From: DASSFG01 sp035550375
GTDB taxonomy: Bacteria > Planctomycetota > Planctomycetia > Pirellulales > JAICIG01
Direction: 5' to 3'
Length of the DNA: 64,000 nucleotides
Assembly: GCA_035550375.1 (NCBI GenBank)
Contig: DASZPH010000048.1
Span: 124,001-188,000 of the forward strand
Positions 55,113-63,606 of the stretch are shown here, in pieces; the first letter of the stretch is position 1; each line of letters starts with the position of its first letter. Made by a program: the position numbers and the translations under genes. The notes under the pieces were generated by a model. It did not search any database. It was not told the origin of the DNA and saw nothing but the letters and a program-made list of their open reading frames with translations.

Positions 55113-55302
55113 CCCCCTACTCCTGACCTGATCTGTTTATGGTAATCGTATGCCGCGTTCGCGGCAAAGGTGACCATACTCGGCACGGGCTTGCCGCCGC
55201 CTTTTGCGCCCTGCAATCACTCCAGAGGGCACAACCGGCAGACGTGGCGCTTGCCGATTCACCTCGACAAACCGCCCTGCGACCAATGGCGTGGTGCCTT
55301 GC

Positions 55303-55331
55303 TTGCCACGTCACCGATAGCGTTGCATAAT
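55303..55331 (+). promoter_or_regulatory. Candidate promoter of the acylation cassette
   Basis: TTGCCA (55303-55308) and CATAAT (55326-55331) are 17 bases apart. Transcription would begin near 55338, which is the A of the ACP start codon, so the message would be leaderless. No ribosome site precedes the ATG. Confidence 0.45.
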
Positions 55332-55337
55332 CGAATA

Positions 55338-55583
55338 ATGGACCCGATTCTCGCTCGCCTGCAGGAAATATTTCGGACCGTCCTGCTGGACGACACACTG
55401 ACGCTCACACCTGAGACAAGCGGCAAAGATTTCGAAGCCTGGGACTCGTTGACCCACGTGACATTGATGGTGCACGCCGAGCGAGCGTTCAAGATTCAAT
55501 TCACGAGTTCCGAAATTGCCGGATGGCAAAACGCGGGTGAGCTGGCAAAGTTGATCGAAAACCGTCTGCAAGCAAAGGGCTGA
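55338..55583 (+). CDS. Acyl carrier protein (DltC-like)
   Basis: The 81-residue protein matches the phosphopantetheine-carrier fold: helix 1 LARLQEIFRTVLLDD, then the attachment motif WDSLTHVTLMVHAERAF with Ser37 in DSL, and helix 4 AGELAKLIENRLQ. ACPs carry an activated acyl group on a phosphopantetheine arm. It is the first gene of a four-gene cassette with an MBOAT acyltransferase, and would hand the acyl group to it. The start is fixed by the fold; no ribosome site is present. Confidence 0.88.
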   Translation: MDPILARLQEIFRTVLLDDTLTLTPETSGKDFEAWDSLTHVTLMVHAERAFKIQFTSSEIAGWQNAGELAKLIENRLQAKG

Positions 55584-55632
55584 CGGAAGCAGCCGGCCAT
55601 CCACATTCGTGCGAAGCGGATTCTGACACGGG

Positions 55633-56913
55633 ATGGACCGATCACTCGATCTCTACAAGCCGGACTTCTGGTACGTCCTGGCGGTGGGCGTGCTGGTGCT
55701 CGTGCCTATCGTGTCGCCCGCGCTGCGGAAGTGGGCCTGGGGCGCCATGAACGTGGCCTTTCTCGGGGTGCTGTTCGGTCTTCCAGACCTGCGCCGCGCC
55801 TCGAGCCTGCTTGAGCGCCACGCCGTTGCGGATGCCGCGGCGCTGGTGGCCAACTCGGGCCTGGCCGCGGTCTGCATGGCGCTGGTGATCGCCTGGATCA
55901 CCCTGCAGGCCATCCAGTGGCGGAGGGCGGGCGTTCTGCCCCTGTTCTTCGGCGGGTTGACCGTCGCGGGACTGTTCGTCATTCACAAGCTTCCCGTCCA
56001 GACGCTTTACGATTGGCAACATCTCAGGGAGGCGCTGGAGGCGGTGGGGCTCTCCGGCACGCGCGTCCAGCCGCTGAAGTCGGTGCTCGTGACGATCAGT
56101 TTTTCCTACGTCGCCTTGCGGATGGCGGAAGCCATGCGCCTGGTCTACGAGGGGCGGCACCCCGCCCCGGATTTGCCCTCGACGATCAATTACCTGGTGC
56201 CCTTCCACATGCTGGCGGCGGGGCCGATTCAGGCCTACGCCGAGTTTGTGGCCCAGCCGGCCGTGCCCGAGCGGCTGACGGCCTCGAACGCGCTGCGCGG
56301 CGTTGAGAGGATCGCGCACGGGCTGTTCAAGAAGTACGTCCTGGCGACGATCGTCAGCCGGGCCTGCCTCACCGGTTTCAAGGCGCCGCTGCCGTTCCTG
56401 GGCGCCGAAGTGCTGTTCTTTTACCTCTGGGTGTACCTGGATTTCAGCGGCTACAGCGACATCACGGTGGGCGCCGGCCGGCTGTTGGGGGTCGCCACGC
56501 CGGAAAACTTCAACCGGCCCTACACGGCGCGAAACCTGATCGACTTCTGGGACCGCTGGCACATGTCGCTGTCGCGCTTCATCTACCGGAACCTGTTCAT
56601 TCCGGTGCAACTGACGCTGCTGCGACGCACGGGGCCGCAGGCGGCGCTGTGGTGCGCGGGGGTCGCCTTTTCGGTTTCGTTCCTGCTCTGCGGTTTATGG
56701 CACGAGCTGAATGTACGCTGGGCCTTATGGGGCGTCATGCACGCCGCGGGCCTGGTGACCGTCAATTGGTACCGCGCGTGGCTGCAGAAGACGCTCAGCC
56801 GCGAAGCGTTCAATCGTTACCGCGCGAACCGCGGAATCCGAGTGGCGGCCATCGTCTTGACCCAAGTTTTCGTGGCGATCACGCTATGGGTAGCGACTGG
56901 GCCGCGAGAATGA
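55633..56913 (+). CDS. MBOAT-family O-acyltransferase (DltB/AlgI-like)
   Basis: The 426-residue membrane enzyme has about ten helices and the MBOAT signature: LWVYLDFSGYSDITVGAGRL, NFNRPYTARNLIDFWDRWHM with His310, and the catalytic His357 in FLLCGLWHELNVRWALWGVM. MBOATs of this branch move an acyl group across the membrane onto an extracellular polymer (teichoic acid D-alanylation by DltB; alginate or cellulose acetylation by AlgI/WssH). It lies between an ACP gene and a DltX-like microprotein gene, which points to a Dlt-type mechanism. Confidence 0.92.
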   Translation: MDRSLDLYKPDFWYVLAVGVLVLVPIVSPALRKWAWGAMNVAFLGVLFGLPDLRRASSLLERHAVADAAALVANSGLAAVCMALVIAWITLQAIQWRRAGVLPLFFGGLTVAGLFVIHKLPVQTLYDWQHLREALEAVGLSGTRVQPLKSVLVTISFSYVALRMAEAMRLVYEGRHPAPDLPSTINYLVPFHMLAAGPIQAYAEFVAQPAVPERLTASNALRGVERIAHGLFKKYVLATIVSRACLTGFKAPLPFLGAEVLFFYLWVYLDFSGYSDITVGAGRLLGVATPENFNRPYTARNLIDFWDRWHMSLSRFIYRNLFIPVQLTLLRRTGPQAALWCAGVAFSVSFLLCGLWHELNVRWALWGVMHAAGLVTVNWYRAWLQKTLSREAFNRYRANRGIRVAAIVLTQVFVAITLWVATGPRE

Positions 56914-56941
56914 GCGGAAAATCAACTGACGGAGCTTGCCA

Positions 56942-57079
56942 ATGAGCACGCCCATTTCACCAGACAGTCGCATTCCGGCGTGGCAGTTTCCCTTGCGGCT
57001 CCTTTGGGTCGTCGTTCAGCTCCTCCTGGTCTACTGGCTGGGCGAAATTGGCTCTCCCTTCTTTTACCAAGGCTTTTGA
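56942..57079 (+). CDS. DltX-like microprotein (45 residues)
   Basis: A small gene between the MBOAT and SGNH genes: ATG 56942, stop 57077-57079, with GGAG 8 bases before the ATG. The protein has a short polar start (STPISPDSRIPAWQFPLR), one membrane helix (LLWVVVQLLLVYWLGEIG) and the end SPFFYQGF. From memory, DltX of Gram-positive dlt operons is also about 50 residues with one helix and ends in PFIYNEF, with a Tyr proposed to carry the acyl group after DltB transfers it. The match P-F-aromatic/Ile-Tyr-polar-x-Phe at the very C-terminus is close. Role by analogy: an acyl shuttle between the MBOAT and the SGNH protein. Confidence 0.8.
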   Translation: MSTPISPDSRIPAWQFPLRLLWVVVQLLLVYWLGEIGSPFFYQGF

Positions 57080-57102
57080 GGCGAGAACGCGGAGCTGGAC
57101 GC

Positions 57103-58224
57103 ATGCCGATCAAGATCTCACGGCTTCGAGGGCCACTTGTCGTGGCGGCGGGCGGCGCGCTGATCTTCGCCGCCATGCACTACGTGCTCTGCTTCGCGCT
57201 GGGACCCGACGGGGCCGCGGTCTACCCGCGCCAACGGTTCCTCGGCTGGCCTTTGTATGAACACATCTGGCAGAGGGTGGCGGCTGTCGATCGCTTACAT
57301 CACCAGGGACAGTTGCCCGCGGACACGCGCCTGGGCGTTTACATGGGGGTGTCGACGACGGCCACCGGAATCCAGCGGCGCTTTCTGGACGCACGCGCCA
57401 CGACCGCCGACCGCTGGATCGTGCTGAGCGGGGCCGGCCTGAGTTTCGAAAACCTGGAAAGCGTGATGCACCCTGTGTTTTTCAGCAGCCTGAAGCCGAC
57501 CACCGTCGTGTTTGGCGTCCATCCGCAGATGCTCGTGGGAGAACGCTTCCTGGGGACGGAGCCGTCGACCTCCCAGCAGCAGGTCGTCGGGCGACGCCGG
57601 CGAATGCGCGAATCGCGTTTCGCGACATTTCCCGCCTTGGGTTGGCTCGGCAAACACTGGGCGGTCGACCACCGCTTTATCATGGGCGAATTCCTGCGCT
57701 CTTATGTCTACGCCCTCAGGCTGTGCGTTTTCTATTTTGGCGGGGTGACGGCCGACTGCCTGAGTACGCCGGCCGCCGAGCCCTGGGACGACGATCCCTT
57801 GCTCCTCTGGAACCTCGACGACCTGGAGAACCAGTTTGCCCAGATGCAAACGGATTTCTGGTCGAAGCGCGGACACTTCGACCCGAAAAACTACGACCCG
57901 CAGGGAGCCCAGGCGCGGTCGCTGGTCCGCATGATTCGCGCCTACCGCGACTTGGGGGCCAAGGTTTACCTGGTCATCATGCCGCTGCGATCGACGACGC
58001 GCCGCGTCCTGCCGGCCAATGCCAAGCCGTGCCTCTTGCAGGTCGTGCACGACGCCTTTCCCGAAAACCCACCCACCATAATCGACTTCCAGGAGGTGCT
58101 GCCCGACAAGTACTTCGCCGACGAGGCCCATTTGTCCAAGAGCGGGTCGGATCGGTTGTCGAAGCTGGTGGCAGAAAAGCTGCGCGCGACGCCGGCTAAC
58201 TCTCTAGTTCCGGGCGGTTCTTGA
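57103..58224 (+). CDS. SGNH-like periplasmic acyltransferase partner (DltD/AlgX-like)
   Basis: The 373-residue protein starts with a basic N-terminus and one anchor helix (GPLVVAAGGALIFAAMHYVL), so the rest lies outside the cytoplasm. The SGNH nucleophile block is GVYMGVSTTATG with Ser84 (GVS for the usual GDS), and the C-terminal block is FADEAHLSKSGSDRL, with the Asp-His pair. The gene follows the microprotein gene by 23 bases; start 57103 has GGAG upstream. It would place the acyl group on the final polymer. Its 3' end overlaps the convergent acetoacetyl-CoA synthetase gene by 29 bases. Confidence 0.8.
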   Translation: MPIKISRLRGPLVVAAGGALIFAAMHYVLCFALGPDGAAVYPRQRFLGWPLYEHIWQRVAAVDRLHHQGQLPADTRLGVYMGVSTTATGIQRRFLDARATTADRWIVLSGAGLSFENLESVMHPVFFSSLKPTTVVFGVHPQMLVGERFLGTEPSTSQQQVVGRRRRMRESRFATFPALGWLGKHWAVDHRFIMGEFLRSYVYALRLCVFYFGGVTADCLSTPAAEPWDDDPLLLWNLDDLENQFAQMQTDFWSKRGHFDPKNYDPQGAQARSLVRMIRAYRDLGAKVYLVIMPLRSTTRRVLPANAKPCLLQVVHDAFPENPPTIIDFQEVLPDKYFADEAHLSKSGSDRLSKLVAEKLRATPANSLVPGGS

Positions 58225-60187
58225 ACAAGGCCAGGGCCTCCGGGTTGCAAAGGGCCTCGGCGTTACGCACGGGGCGGCCGTGAACCACGTCGCGCACCGC
58301 CAGCTCCACGAGCTTGCCGCTGCGCGTCCGCGGAATGTCGGCGACCTGCAGCACCTTGGCCGGCACGTGCCGGGGCGTTGCGCTGTGGCGTATCTCGTCC
58401 CGGATCCTGCGTCGCAGCTCGTTGTCGAGCACCAGGCCCTCGCGGAGCTTGACGAACAGCACGACTCGCATGTCCCCGTCCCACTGCTGGCCGACGACGA
58501 TGCTCTCCAGTACCTCCGGCACTTTTTCAACCGGCCGATAGATTTCGGCCGTGCCGATCCGCACGCCTCCCGGGTTCAGGGTGGCGTCGGAACGGCCGTA
58601 AATCACCATCCCCCCGCGCTCGTTCAGTTCCGCCAGGTCGCCGTGCCGCCAGACGCCGGGAAAGTGCTCGAAGTAAGTCTGGTGGTAGGCCGCCGGGTCG
58701 TTCCAGAAACCCAGCGGCATCGACGGGAACGGGGCCGTGCAGACGAGCTCCCCCTTCTGCCCCACGACCGACCGACCCGACTCGTCGAAGATCTGCACGT
58801 TCGTCCCCAGGGTCCGGCACTGCAACTCGCCCCGGTAGACCGGGCCGATCGGGTTGTCGCTGGCGAAAAAACCGCACAGCTCCGTCCCTCCCGAAATGCT
58901 CGAAAGCCGCACGTCGCGCTTGATGGCCCGGTAGACGTAGTCGAAGTTCTCCCCGTGCAGGGGCGAGCCCGTCGAAAGGATGGCCCGCAGCGACGACAAG
59001 TCGTGGGTCTTGGCCGGCTCGACGTGCACCTTCTCGATGGTCGACAGGTACTTCGGGCTGGTGCCGAAGACGGTGATCTGCTCGCTCTGGGCCACGTCGA
59101 ACAGGATGTCGATCTTGGGGGCCAGGGGCGCGCCGTCGTAGAGCACCACCGTGCAACCCACGGCCAGGCCGCTGATGAGCCAGTTCCACATCATCCAGCC
59201 GGTGGACGTGAAGTAGAAGAGCCGGTCGTCGCGCGTCAGGTCTCCATGCAGCACGTGCTCCGACAGGTGCTTGAGCAGGATGCCGCCCGCCGTGTGCACG
59301 ATGCACTTCGGAGGCCCGGTTGTTCCCGACGAATAGAGGATGTAAAGCGGGTGGTCTGGCGGCAGTTGCTCAAAGGCGGGGGGGCCGGCCGACGCCCCCG
59401 CCAGGAACTCGTCCCACGCCAGCGCGCCCTCCAGCGCCTCCAGATTGAGGCGCGGCGGGTCCAGGTGGGGAACGACCACGACGTGTTCGAGGGAGCCGAT
59501 CTGCGCCCGGACCTCACGCACACGCGCGAGCAGGTCGACGCGGCGGCCGAGATCGATGTAGCCATCCACGGTGATGAGCACCTTGGGTTCGATCTGGCCG
59601 AATCGGTCCAGAACTCCCTGGGAACCAAAGTCCGGGGAGCAGCACGACCAGACGGCCCCCAGGCTGGCCGCCGCGAGCAGCGCGATCACCGTTTCGGGAA
59701 TGTTGGGCAAATAGCCGACCACGCGATCGCCGGGCTTGACCCCCATTGCCTTTAAAGAGCGTGCGGCCTGCCCCACCGCTCCCGCCAGTTGCGCGTAGCT
59801 GAGGGCCGTCCGCCGGCCGCGGTCGTTAACCGCCACCAGAGCCGGGCGGTCGTCGCGGAAACGCAGCAGGTTTTCGGCGTAATTGAGCCGCGCGCCGGGG
59901 AACCAGCGCGCGCCGGGCATGCGGTCGAAGTCGTCGACCACCCGGTCGTAACGGCGGCTGGCCACGACGCGGCAAAAGTCCCAAACCGAGGCCCAAAACG
60001 CCCGCGGCTGTTCGATCGACCATTGATACAGCTCGGCGTACCCGCCCATCGGAGGACGGTCGCGATCGGTGACAAACCGCATGAACGCCGTCAGGTTCGA
60101 ACGGGCGATCTGATCGGCCGTGGGTTGCCAGAGAGGCGCGATATCAGCCCGCTCGCTGGGCGAGTTTCCAGGGCAGGGGCTGGTCAT
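58196..60187 (-). CDS. Acetoacetyl-CoA synthetase
   Basis: The 663-residue adenylate-forming enzyme has an N-terminal ACAS-like lead (YAELYQWSIEQPRAFWASVW), P-loop LYILYSSGTTGPPKCIVHTA, the motif LFYFTSTGWMMWNWLISGLA, ISGGTELCGFFA, WRHGDLAELNERGGMVIYGR and the catalytic Lys in TRSGKLVELAVRDVVHG. It makes acetoacetyl-CoA from acetoacetate, ATP and CoA. It lies tail to tail with the acylation cassette, and I do not think it is the cassette's activating enzyme: it makes CoA esters, not ACP-bound groups. Confidence 0.9.
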   Translation of the reverse strand: MTSPCPGNSPSERADIAPLWQPTADQIARSNLTAFMRFVTDRDRPPMGGYAELYQWSIEQPRAFWASVWDFCRVVASRRYDRVVDDFDRMPGARWFPGARLNYAENLLRFRDDRPALVAVNDRGRRTALSYAQLAGAVGQAARSLKAMGVKPGDRVVGYLPNIPETVIALLAAASLGAVWSCCSPDFGSQGVLDRFGQIEPKVLITVDGYIDLGRRVDLLARVREVRAQIGSLEHVVVVPHLDPPRLNLEALEGALAWDEFLAGASAGPPAFEQLPPDHPLYILYSSGTTGPPKCIVHTAGGILLKHLSEHVLHGDLTRDDRLFYFTSTGWMMWNWLISGLAVGCTVVLYDGAPLAPKIDILFDVAQSEQITVFGTSPKYLSTIEKVHVEPAKTHDLSSLRAILSTGSPLHGENFDYVYRAIKRDVRLSSISGGTELCGFFASDNPIGPVYRGELQCRTLGTNVQIFDESGRSVVGQKGELVCTAPFPSMPLGFWNDPAAYHQTYFEHFPGVWRHGDLAELNERGGMVIYGRSDATLNPGGVRIGTAEIYRPVEKVPEVLESIVVGQQWDGDMRVVLFVKLREGLVLDNELRRRIRDEIRHSATPRHVPAKVLQVADIPRTRSGKLVELAVRDVVHGRPVRNAEALCNPEALALFKNRPELES

Positions 60188-60263
60188 ACGAGGAAATGTC
60201 CGTTCCGCTAGAGATTACGGCATGGTAATACGCGGCCCAGTTTTTGTCTAACCGGAACCGGCT

Positions 60264-61145
60264 TCAAGTGTTGCATCCTCCTGCAACGTTGCACTCTTCG
60301 ATTACCCCTTTGGAAGGATTCCACGCGTAGACATCGCGGCCGAGGTGTTTCACGAATCGGCACTCGAGCATGTACGACCCTTGAGCGCTATCTGGCTGCG
60401 CGTGCTCGCTCAAAACACGAGCCAGCATAAACGTCCGGCTGCCGTTGACGCCCAACGAGATGACGAATGTCTCGGCCGGCAAGACCCGATCGACGTAAAA
60501 GGCGACCCCGTCCTTGTCCAGGTGGCGGCACTGAACCGCGAAGAAATCGCTGGCGGCCGGGAGCCGTTCGTCGATGCATGGGGCAACCCACTCCCGGCAA
60601 GGATAAGGAAATCGCACGGGAGGAGGAGGTGGCAGAAAGCCGCCCATTCTGCGGCGCCGGCCGATCAGATCGATGCCGCCGCGACCATCGTCACGCGGAA
60701 AGCTCCCCAGGGAGAGGTCAGCCGCTTCTCCCTCGTGACGAAGTGACTCGAAGGCCGAGAAGATGGACCCAATCTGCTGATGCAGTGTGCGGACCGCTCC
60801 CGTCAGTTCTCGCACGGCCGAGCGGATTGCCGACGTCGGCTTCAGCCCCGTTTCGTCGCAGACCGACGACAGCCACTCGGCTTTGCGAACCGCGGCACCG
60901 GCTTGCGCCATGCCCCGCGCCACCTCGCCGGCCAAGGGCGACCACTGGTCGTGGTTCTGGGCCGCGCCGTTCTCGGCGTGGCCGTCAGGCGCAGCCGTGA
61001 TCTGGACGTCGGGCAGATCGACCTCTTCGCGCGGCGAGGAGATCAGGTTGTGGCGCGCCAGCCAATGCCCCAGCCAGACGCCCGCCCCCAGGCTGTTGAG
61101 TGTCCACAACGCTCCCCCTGTGAGGAGCAACCATCCGCTCGCCAT
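60264..61145 (-). CDS. Membrane-anchored protein with C-terminal PilZ-like domain
   Basis: The 293-residue protein has one N-terminal helix (GWLLLTGGALWTLNSLGAGV), a helical region (about 70-150: EVARGMAQAGAAVRKAEWLS, IRSAVRELTGAVRTLHQQIG), a Pro/Arg-rich linker (RRRRMGGFLPPPPPVRFPYP) and a C-terminal beta domain (about 195-290) with RHLDKDGVAFYVDRVLPAET. The last part resembles PilZ, the c-di-GMP receptor domain, but the RxxxR and D/NxSxxG motifs are degenerate. ATG 61145 is preferred to a TTG at 61196. The function is unclear. Confidence 0.65.
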   Translation of the reverse strand: MASGWLLLTGGALWTLNSLGAGVWLGHWLARHNLISSPREEVDLPDVQITAAPDGHAENGAAQNHDQWSPLAGEVARGMAQAGAAVRKAEWLSSVCDETGLKPTSAIRSAVRELTGAVRTLHQQIGSIFSAFESLRHEGEAADLSLGSFPRDDGRGGIDLIGRRRRMGGFLPPPPPVRFPYPCREWVAPCIDERLPAASDFFAVQCRHLDKDGVAFYVDRVLPAETFVISLGVNGSRTFMLARVLSEHAQPDSAQGSYMLECRFVKHLGRDVYAWNPSKGVIEECNVAGGCNT

Positions 61146-61321
61146 AAAATCAACGAGCTCGCAAGCTTTCGTGAATTCGGATAGACCGCCAAACAAACGT
61201 AGATCGGTCTAAGCGTTGCCCCATAACACCCGTCCCTCGTCGGCGACACGTAGGCACAGGGGCTGCCGGGATTTATCGATGGTAGGGGTCGGGCTAGGGC
61301 GGTGGGGGAATGCCTGTGCAG

Positions 61322-62719
61322 CTATCCGGGGGGCGTGACGTCACCGATTCGCCGAGTTCGATGGTCGACGACGCAGGCGATGATCCCGGCGGTGACGGCG
61401 CCAACCGTCCACAAAGCCTGCGGATTGAGCTGTTGCCACGCCCAGGCACAGCTCGCCCAGACCATGTAGGCACTGCCGACGAAGAACAGAAGCGCCGTGA
61501 GCCAAACGCACGGAGTGCGGTACGGCCGCCTCAGCTCCGGCTCCCGCCAGCGCAGCACCATGACCGACAGGCTGACAAGCGATAGAAAGAACCAGAACGG
61601 CGGGAAGGTGAACCAGGCCATACGCTCGAAGCCGTCTATCGACAGCGTTCCCTCCGACCAGCCGACGCCGATCACCAGCCCCAGCGTGACCGTCCCCTGC
61701 AGCAGCAACGACGCCACGGGCGCGTCTCGCCGGGAACTCCATACGCCCAACGGCCGGAACAAGCGATGCTCCGTCCCCAGGGCGTAGTAGATGCGTGCGC
61801 CGGTGAACGTCATGCCGTTGATCGCGCCCAGCGTCGAGATGGCGACCAGCAGGCTCACCGTCTTGCCGCCCCACCACCCCAGGCCCAGTTGCGTAACGTG
61901 GGCGGCGACCGCCTCAGCCGATCGCACTCCCTCGAAGCCCAGGGCGTGGATGAAGGCCGCGTTGACCAAGAGATAGATCGTCGTCACGGCCAAGGTGCCC
62001 AACAGGAGCGAACGCACGATATTTCTGTCCGGATCGCGCACCTCGGCCCCGACGAACGCCATATCGTTCCAGCCGCCGTAAGCGTAAAGGATCAGAATCA
62101 GCGCGGCCGGGTTAACGAACCACCAATCGAAGCTCGCCGGATTCTTGGCAGGAGGCGTTTCTCCGGCGGTGACCGAGAAACCGACCGCAATCACCATCGC
62201 CAGGCCGACTAACTTGGCCAAGGTCAGCACGTTCTGCGTCCACTTGCCCGTCACGACCCCCAGCATGTTGACTCCCGTCAGCAACACCACGGCGCCCCCG
62301 GCATAAACCACGGGCGAGGCGCTGCCCAGCCGGGGCGAAAACGTGGCCAACGGCAGAATATGATCCGCATACTGCGCAAAGACGTAGGCCAGCGACCCGA
62401 TGGCGCCGGGCCGCACGAGCCACAACTCACACCAGGCGAACAAGAAGCCGACCGGCCGGCCGAAGGCCCGCGTGAGATAGACATAGTCGCCCCCCGCCGC
62501 CGGCAGGGCCGTGACCAGCTCGGCGTAGCAGAGCGAGCCCACCAGAGCAAACAATCCGCCCAGCAGCCAGACCGCCAGGAGCGAAGTGGTGCCGGCCACA
62601 TTCTCGGCGATCCTCGGCGCCGTCACGTAAACGCTCGAACCGATGATGATGCCCACGATCATCGACGTGGTGTCGAACAGGGTGAGCTGGCGGCGCGGTG
62701 CGGCGGGCGAAGCATCCAT
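61322..62719 (-). CDS. Amino-acid-permease-family (APC) transporter
   Basis: The 465-residue protein has the APC plan of about 12 helices: LFDTTSMIVGIIIGSSVYVT with the GxG-type first-helix break, LPAAGGDYVYLTRAFGRPVG, LILILYAYGGWNDMAFVGAE and ISTLGAINGMTFTGARIYYA. The family moves amino acids and polyamines with ions. Here it is co-directional with the isomerase and epimerase genes (10 bases from the former), so the substrate may belong to the same pathway; sugar acids are not typical APC substrates, so this remains open. Confidence 0.88.
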   Translation of the reverse strand: MDASPAAPRRQLTLFDTTSMIVGIIIGSSVYVTAPRIAENVAGTTSLLAVWLLGGLFALVGSLCYAELVTALPAAGGDYVYLTRAFGRPVGFLFAWCELWLVRPGAIGSLAYVFAQYADHILPLATFSPRLGSASPVVYAGGAVVLLTGVNMLGVVTGKWTQNVLTLAKLVGLAMVIAVGFSVTAGETPPAKNPASFDWWFVNPAALILILYAYGGWNDMAFVGAEVRDPDRNIVRSLLLGTLAVTTIYLLVNAAFIHALGFEGVRSAEAVAAHVTQLGLGWWGGKTVSLLVAISTLGAINGMTFTGARIYYALGTEHRLFRPLGVWSSRRDAPVASLLLQGTVTLGLVIGVGWSEGTLSIDGFERMAWFTFPPFWFFLSLVSLSVMVLRWREPELRRPYRTPCVWLTALLFFVGSAYMVWASCAWAWQQLNPQALWTVGAVTAGIIACVVDHRTRRIGDVTPPG

Positions 62720-62729
62720 GGTCGGGTGC

Positions 62730-63554
62730 TTATCTGGAACGGGCGAAATGCTGCCGGAAAGCGACGATGGTTTGCCGTGCCGCCGAGTCGGAGTCGGGGT
62801 AGGGCAGCGCCTCGGCCGAGGCGAAACCGTCGTAGCCGATGTGCTCCAGCGCCGCCACGATCGGTCCGTAATCGAGATGCCCCAGGCCGGCCGGCCGGCG
62901 ATTCGAGTCGACGAAGTGGAGGTGCCCGATGTGGCCCCTCCCCAGGCGAATTGCCTCCGGCAGGTTCGCCTCCTCGATGTTCATGTGAAACAAATCCGCC
63001 AGCAGGACGACGTTCTTGGTGGAAAGCGTCTTGAGCAGACGCACGCCCGATTCGACCGTGTTGACGAGGTTCGTCTCGTAGCGGTTGAGCGGCTCGTAAA
63101 CGAGCGGCACCCGATACTGTCGGGCGTGCTCCCCGAGATCCTCCAGGGCTTCGCTCAGGTAGCCGATCGCCGCGGTTTGGTCCACCCCGTCGCCGCTGCG
63201 GCCTTGCATCGAGCCGATGATCGCCGGGGCCCCCAGCGGACCCGCCAGGTCGATGATCGACCGGATGAAGGCGCGAGCCTTTTGTCGTGCCGTCGGGTCG
63301 GGCAAAGTCAGGTGCAGGCGCCCTTTGACCCAGCCGGCCCCGGTGCCGACGGCCGCCAGCGCCAAACCGTGCTCTTCGAGCAGGCTGCGGAGCGCGTCGG
63401 GATGGATGGCGTCCGGGCCGGGCGGAAAGACCTCGATGGCGTCGAACCCCAGTTCCTGCGCCTTGCGGCAGGCCGCCGGCAGATCGTCCCAGAACACAAA
63501 GGGCCCGCCGCGCGCTTCGGGAACAAGACTGACGGTGACGCTGGAACAGATCAT
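62730..63554 (-). CDS. Sugar phosphate isomerase/epimerase (xylose-isomerase-like TIM barrel)
   Basis: The 274-residue barrel has the metal residues: Glu in VPLVYEPLNRYETNLV, Asp-x-x-His in VVLLADLFHMNIEEANLP, His in IGHLHFVDSNRRPAGLGHLD and Glu in GFASAEALPYPDSD. This suits hydroxypyruvate-isomerase-like or sugar-epimerase members that shift a ketone or epimerise a carbon. It sits 10 bases before the permease gene and 52 bases after the truncated gene, so the three probably form one operon. Confidence 0.87.
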   Translation of the reverse strand: MICSSVTVSLVPEARGGPFVFWDDLPAACRKAQELGFDAIEVFPPGPDAIHPDALRSLLEEHGLALAAVGTGAGWVKGRLHLTLPDPTARQKARAFIRSIIDLAGPLGAPAIIGSMQGRSGDGVDQTAAIGYLSEALEDLGEHARQYRVPLVYEPLNRYETNLVNTVESGVRLLKTLSTKNVVLLADLFHMNIEEANLPEAIRLGRGHIGHLHFVDSNRRPAGLGHLDYGPIVAALEHIGYDGFASAEALPYPDSDSAARQTIVAFRQHFARSR

Positions 63555-63606
63555 AGAGGCTGACGGATGGACGCCGTGGGGAGGGGGGATCTTGTGCGGT
63601 TACAAC

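Noticed and set aside
58280..59755. A 491-codon forward frame opposite acetoacetyl-CoA synthetase
   Set aside because: It is an antisense frame with no recognisable motif.
58196..60187. Acetoacetyl-CoA synthetase as the activating enzyme of the acylation cassette
   Set aside because: It lies on the opposite strand and belongs to the CoA-ester-forming acetoacetate branch. A DltA-type enzyme would load the ACP directly.
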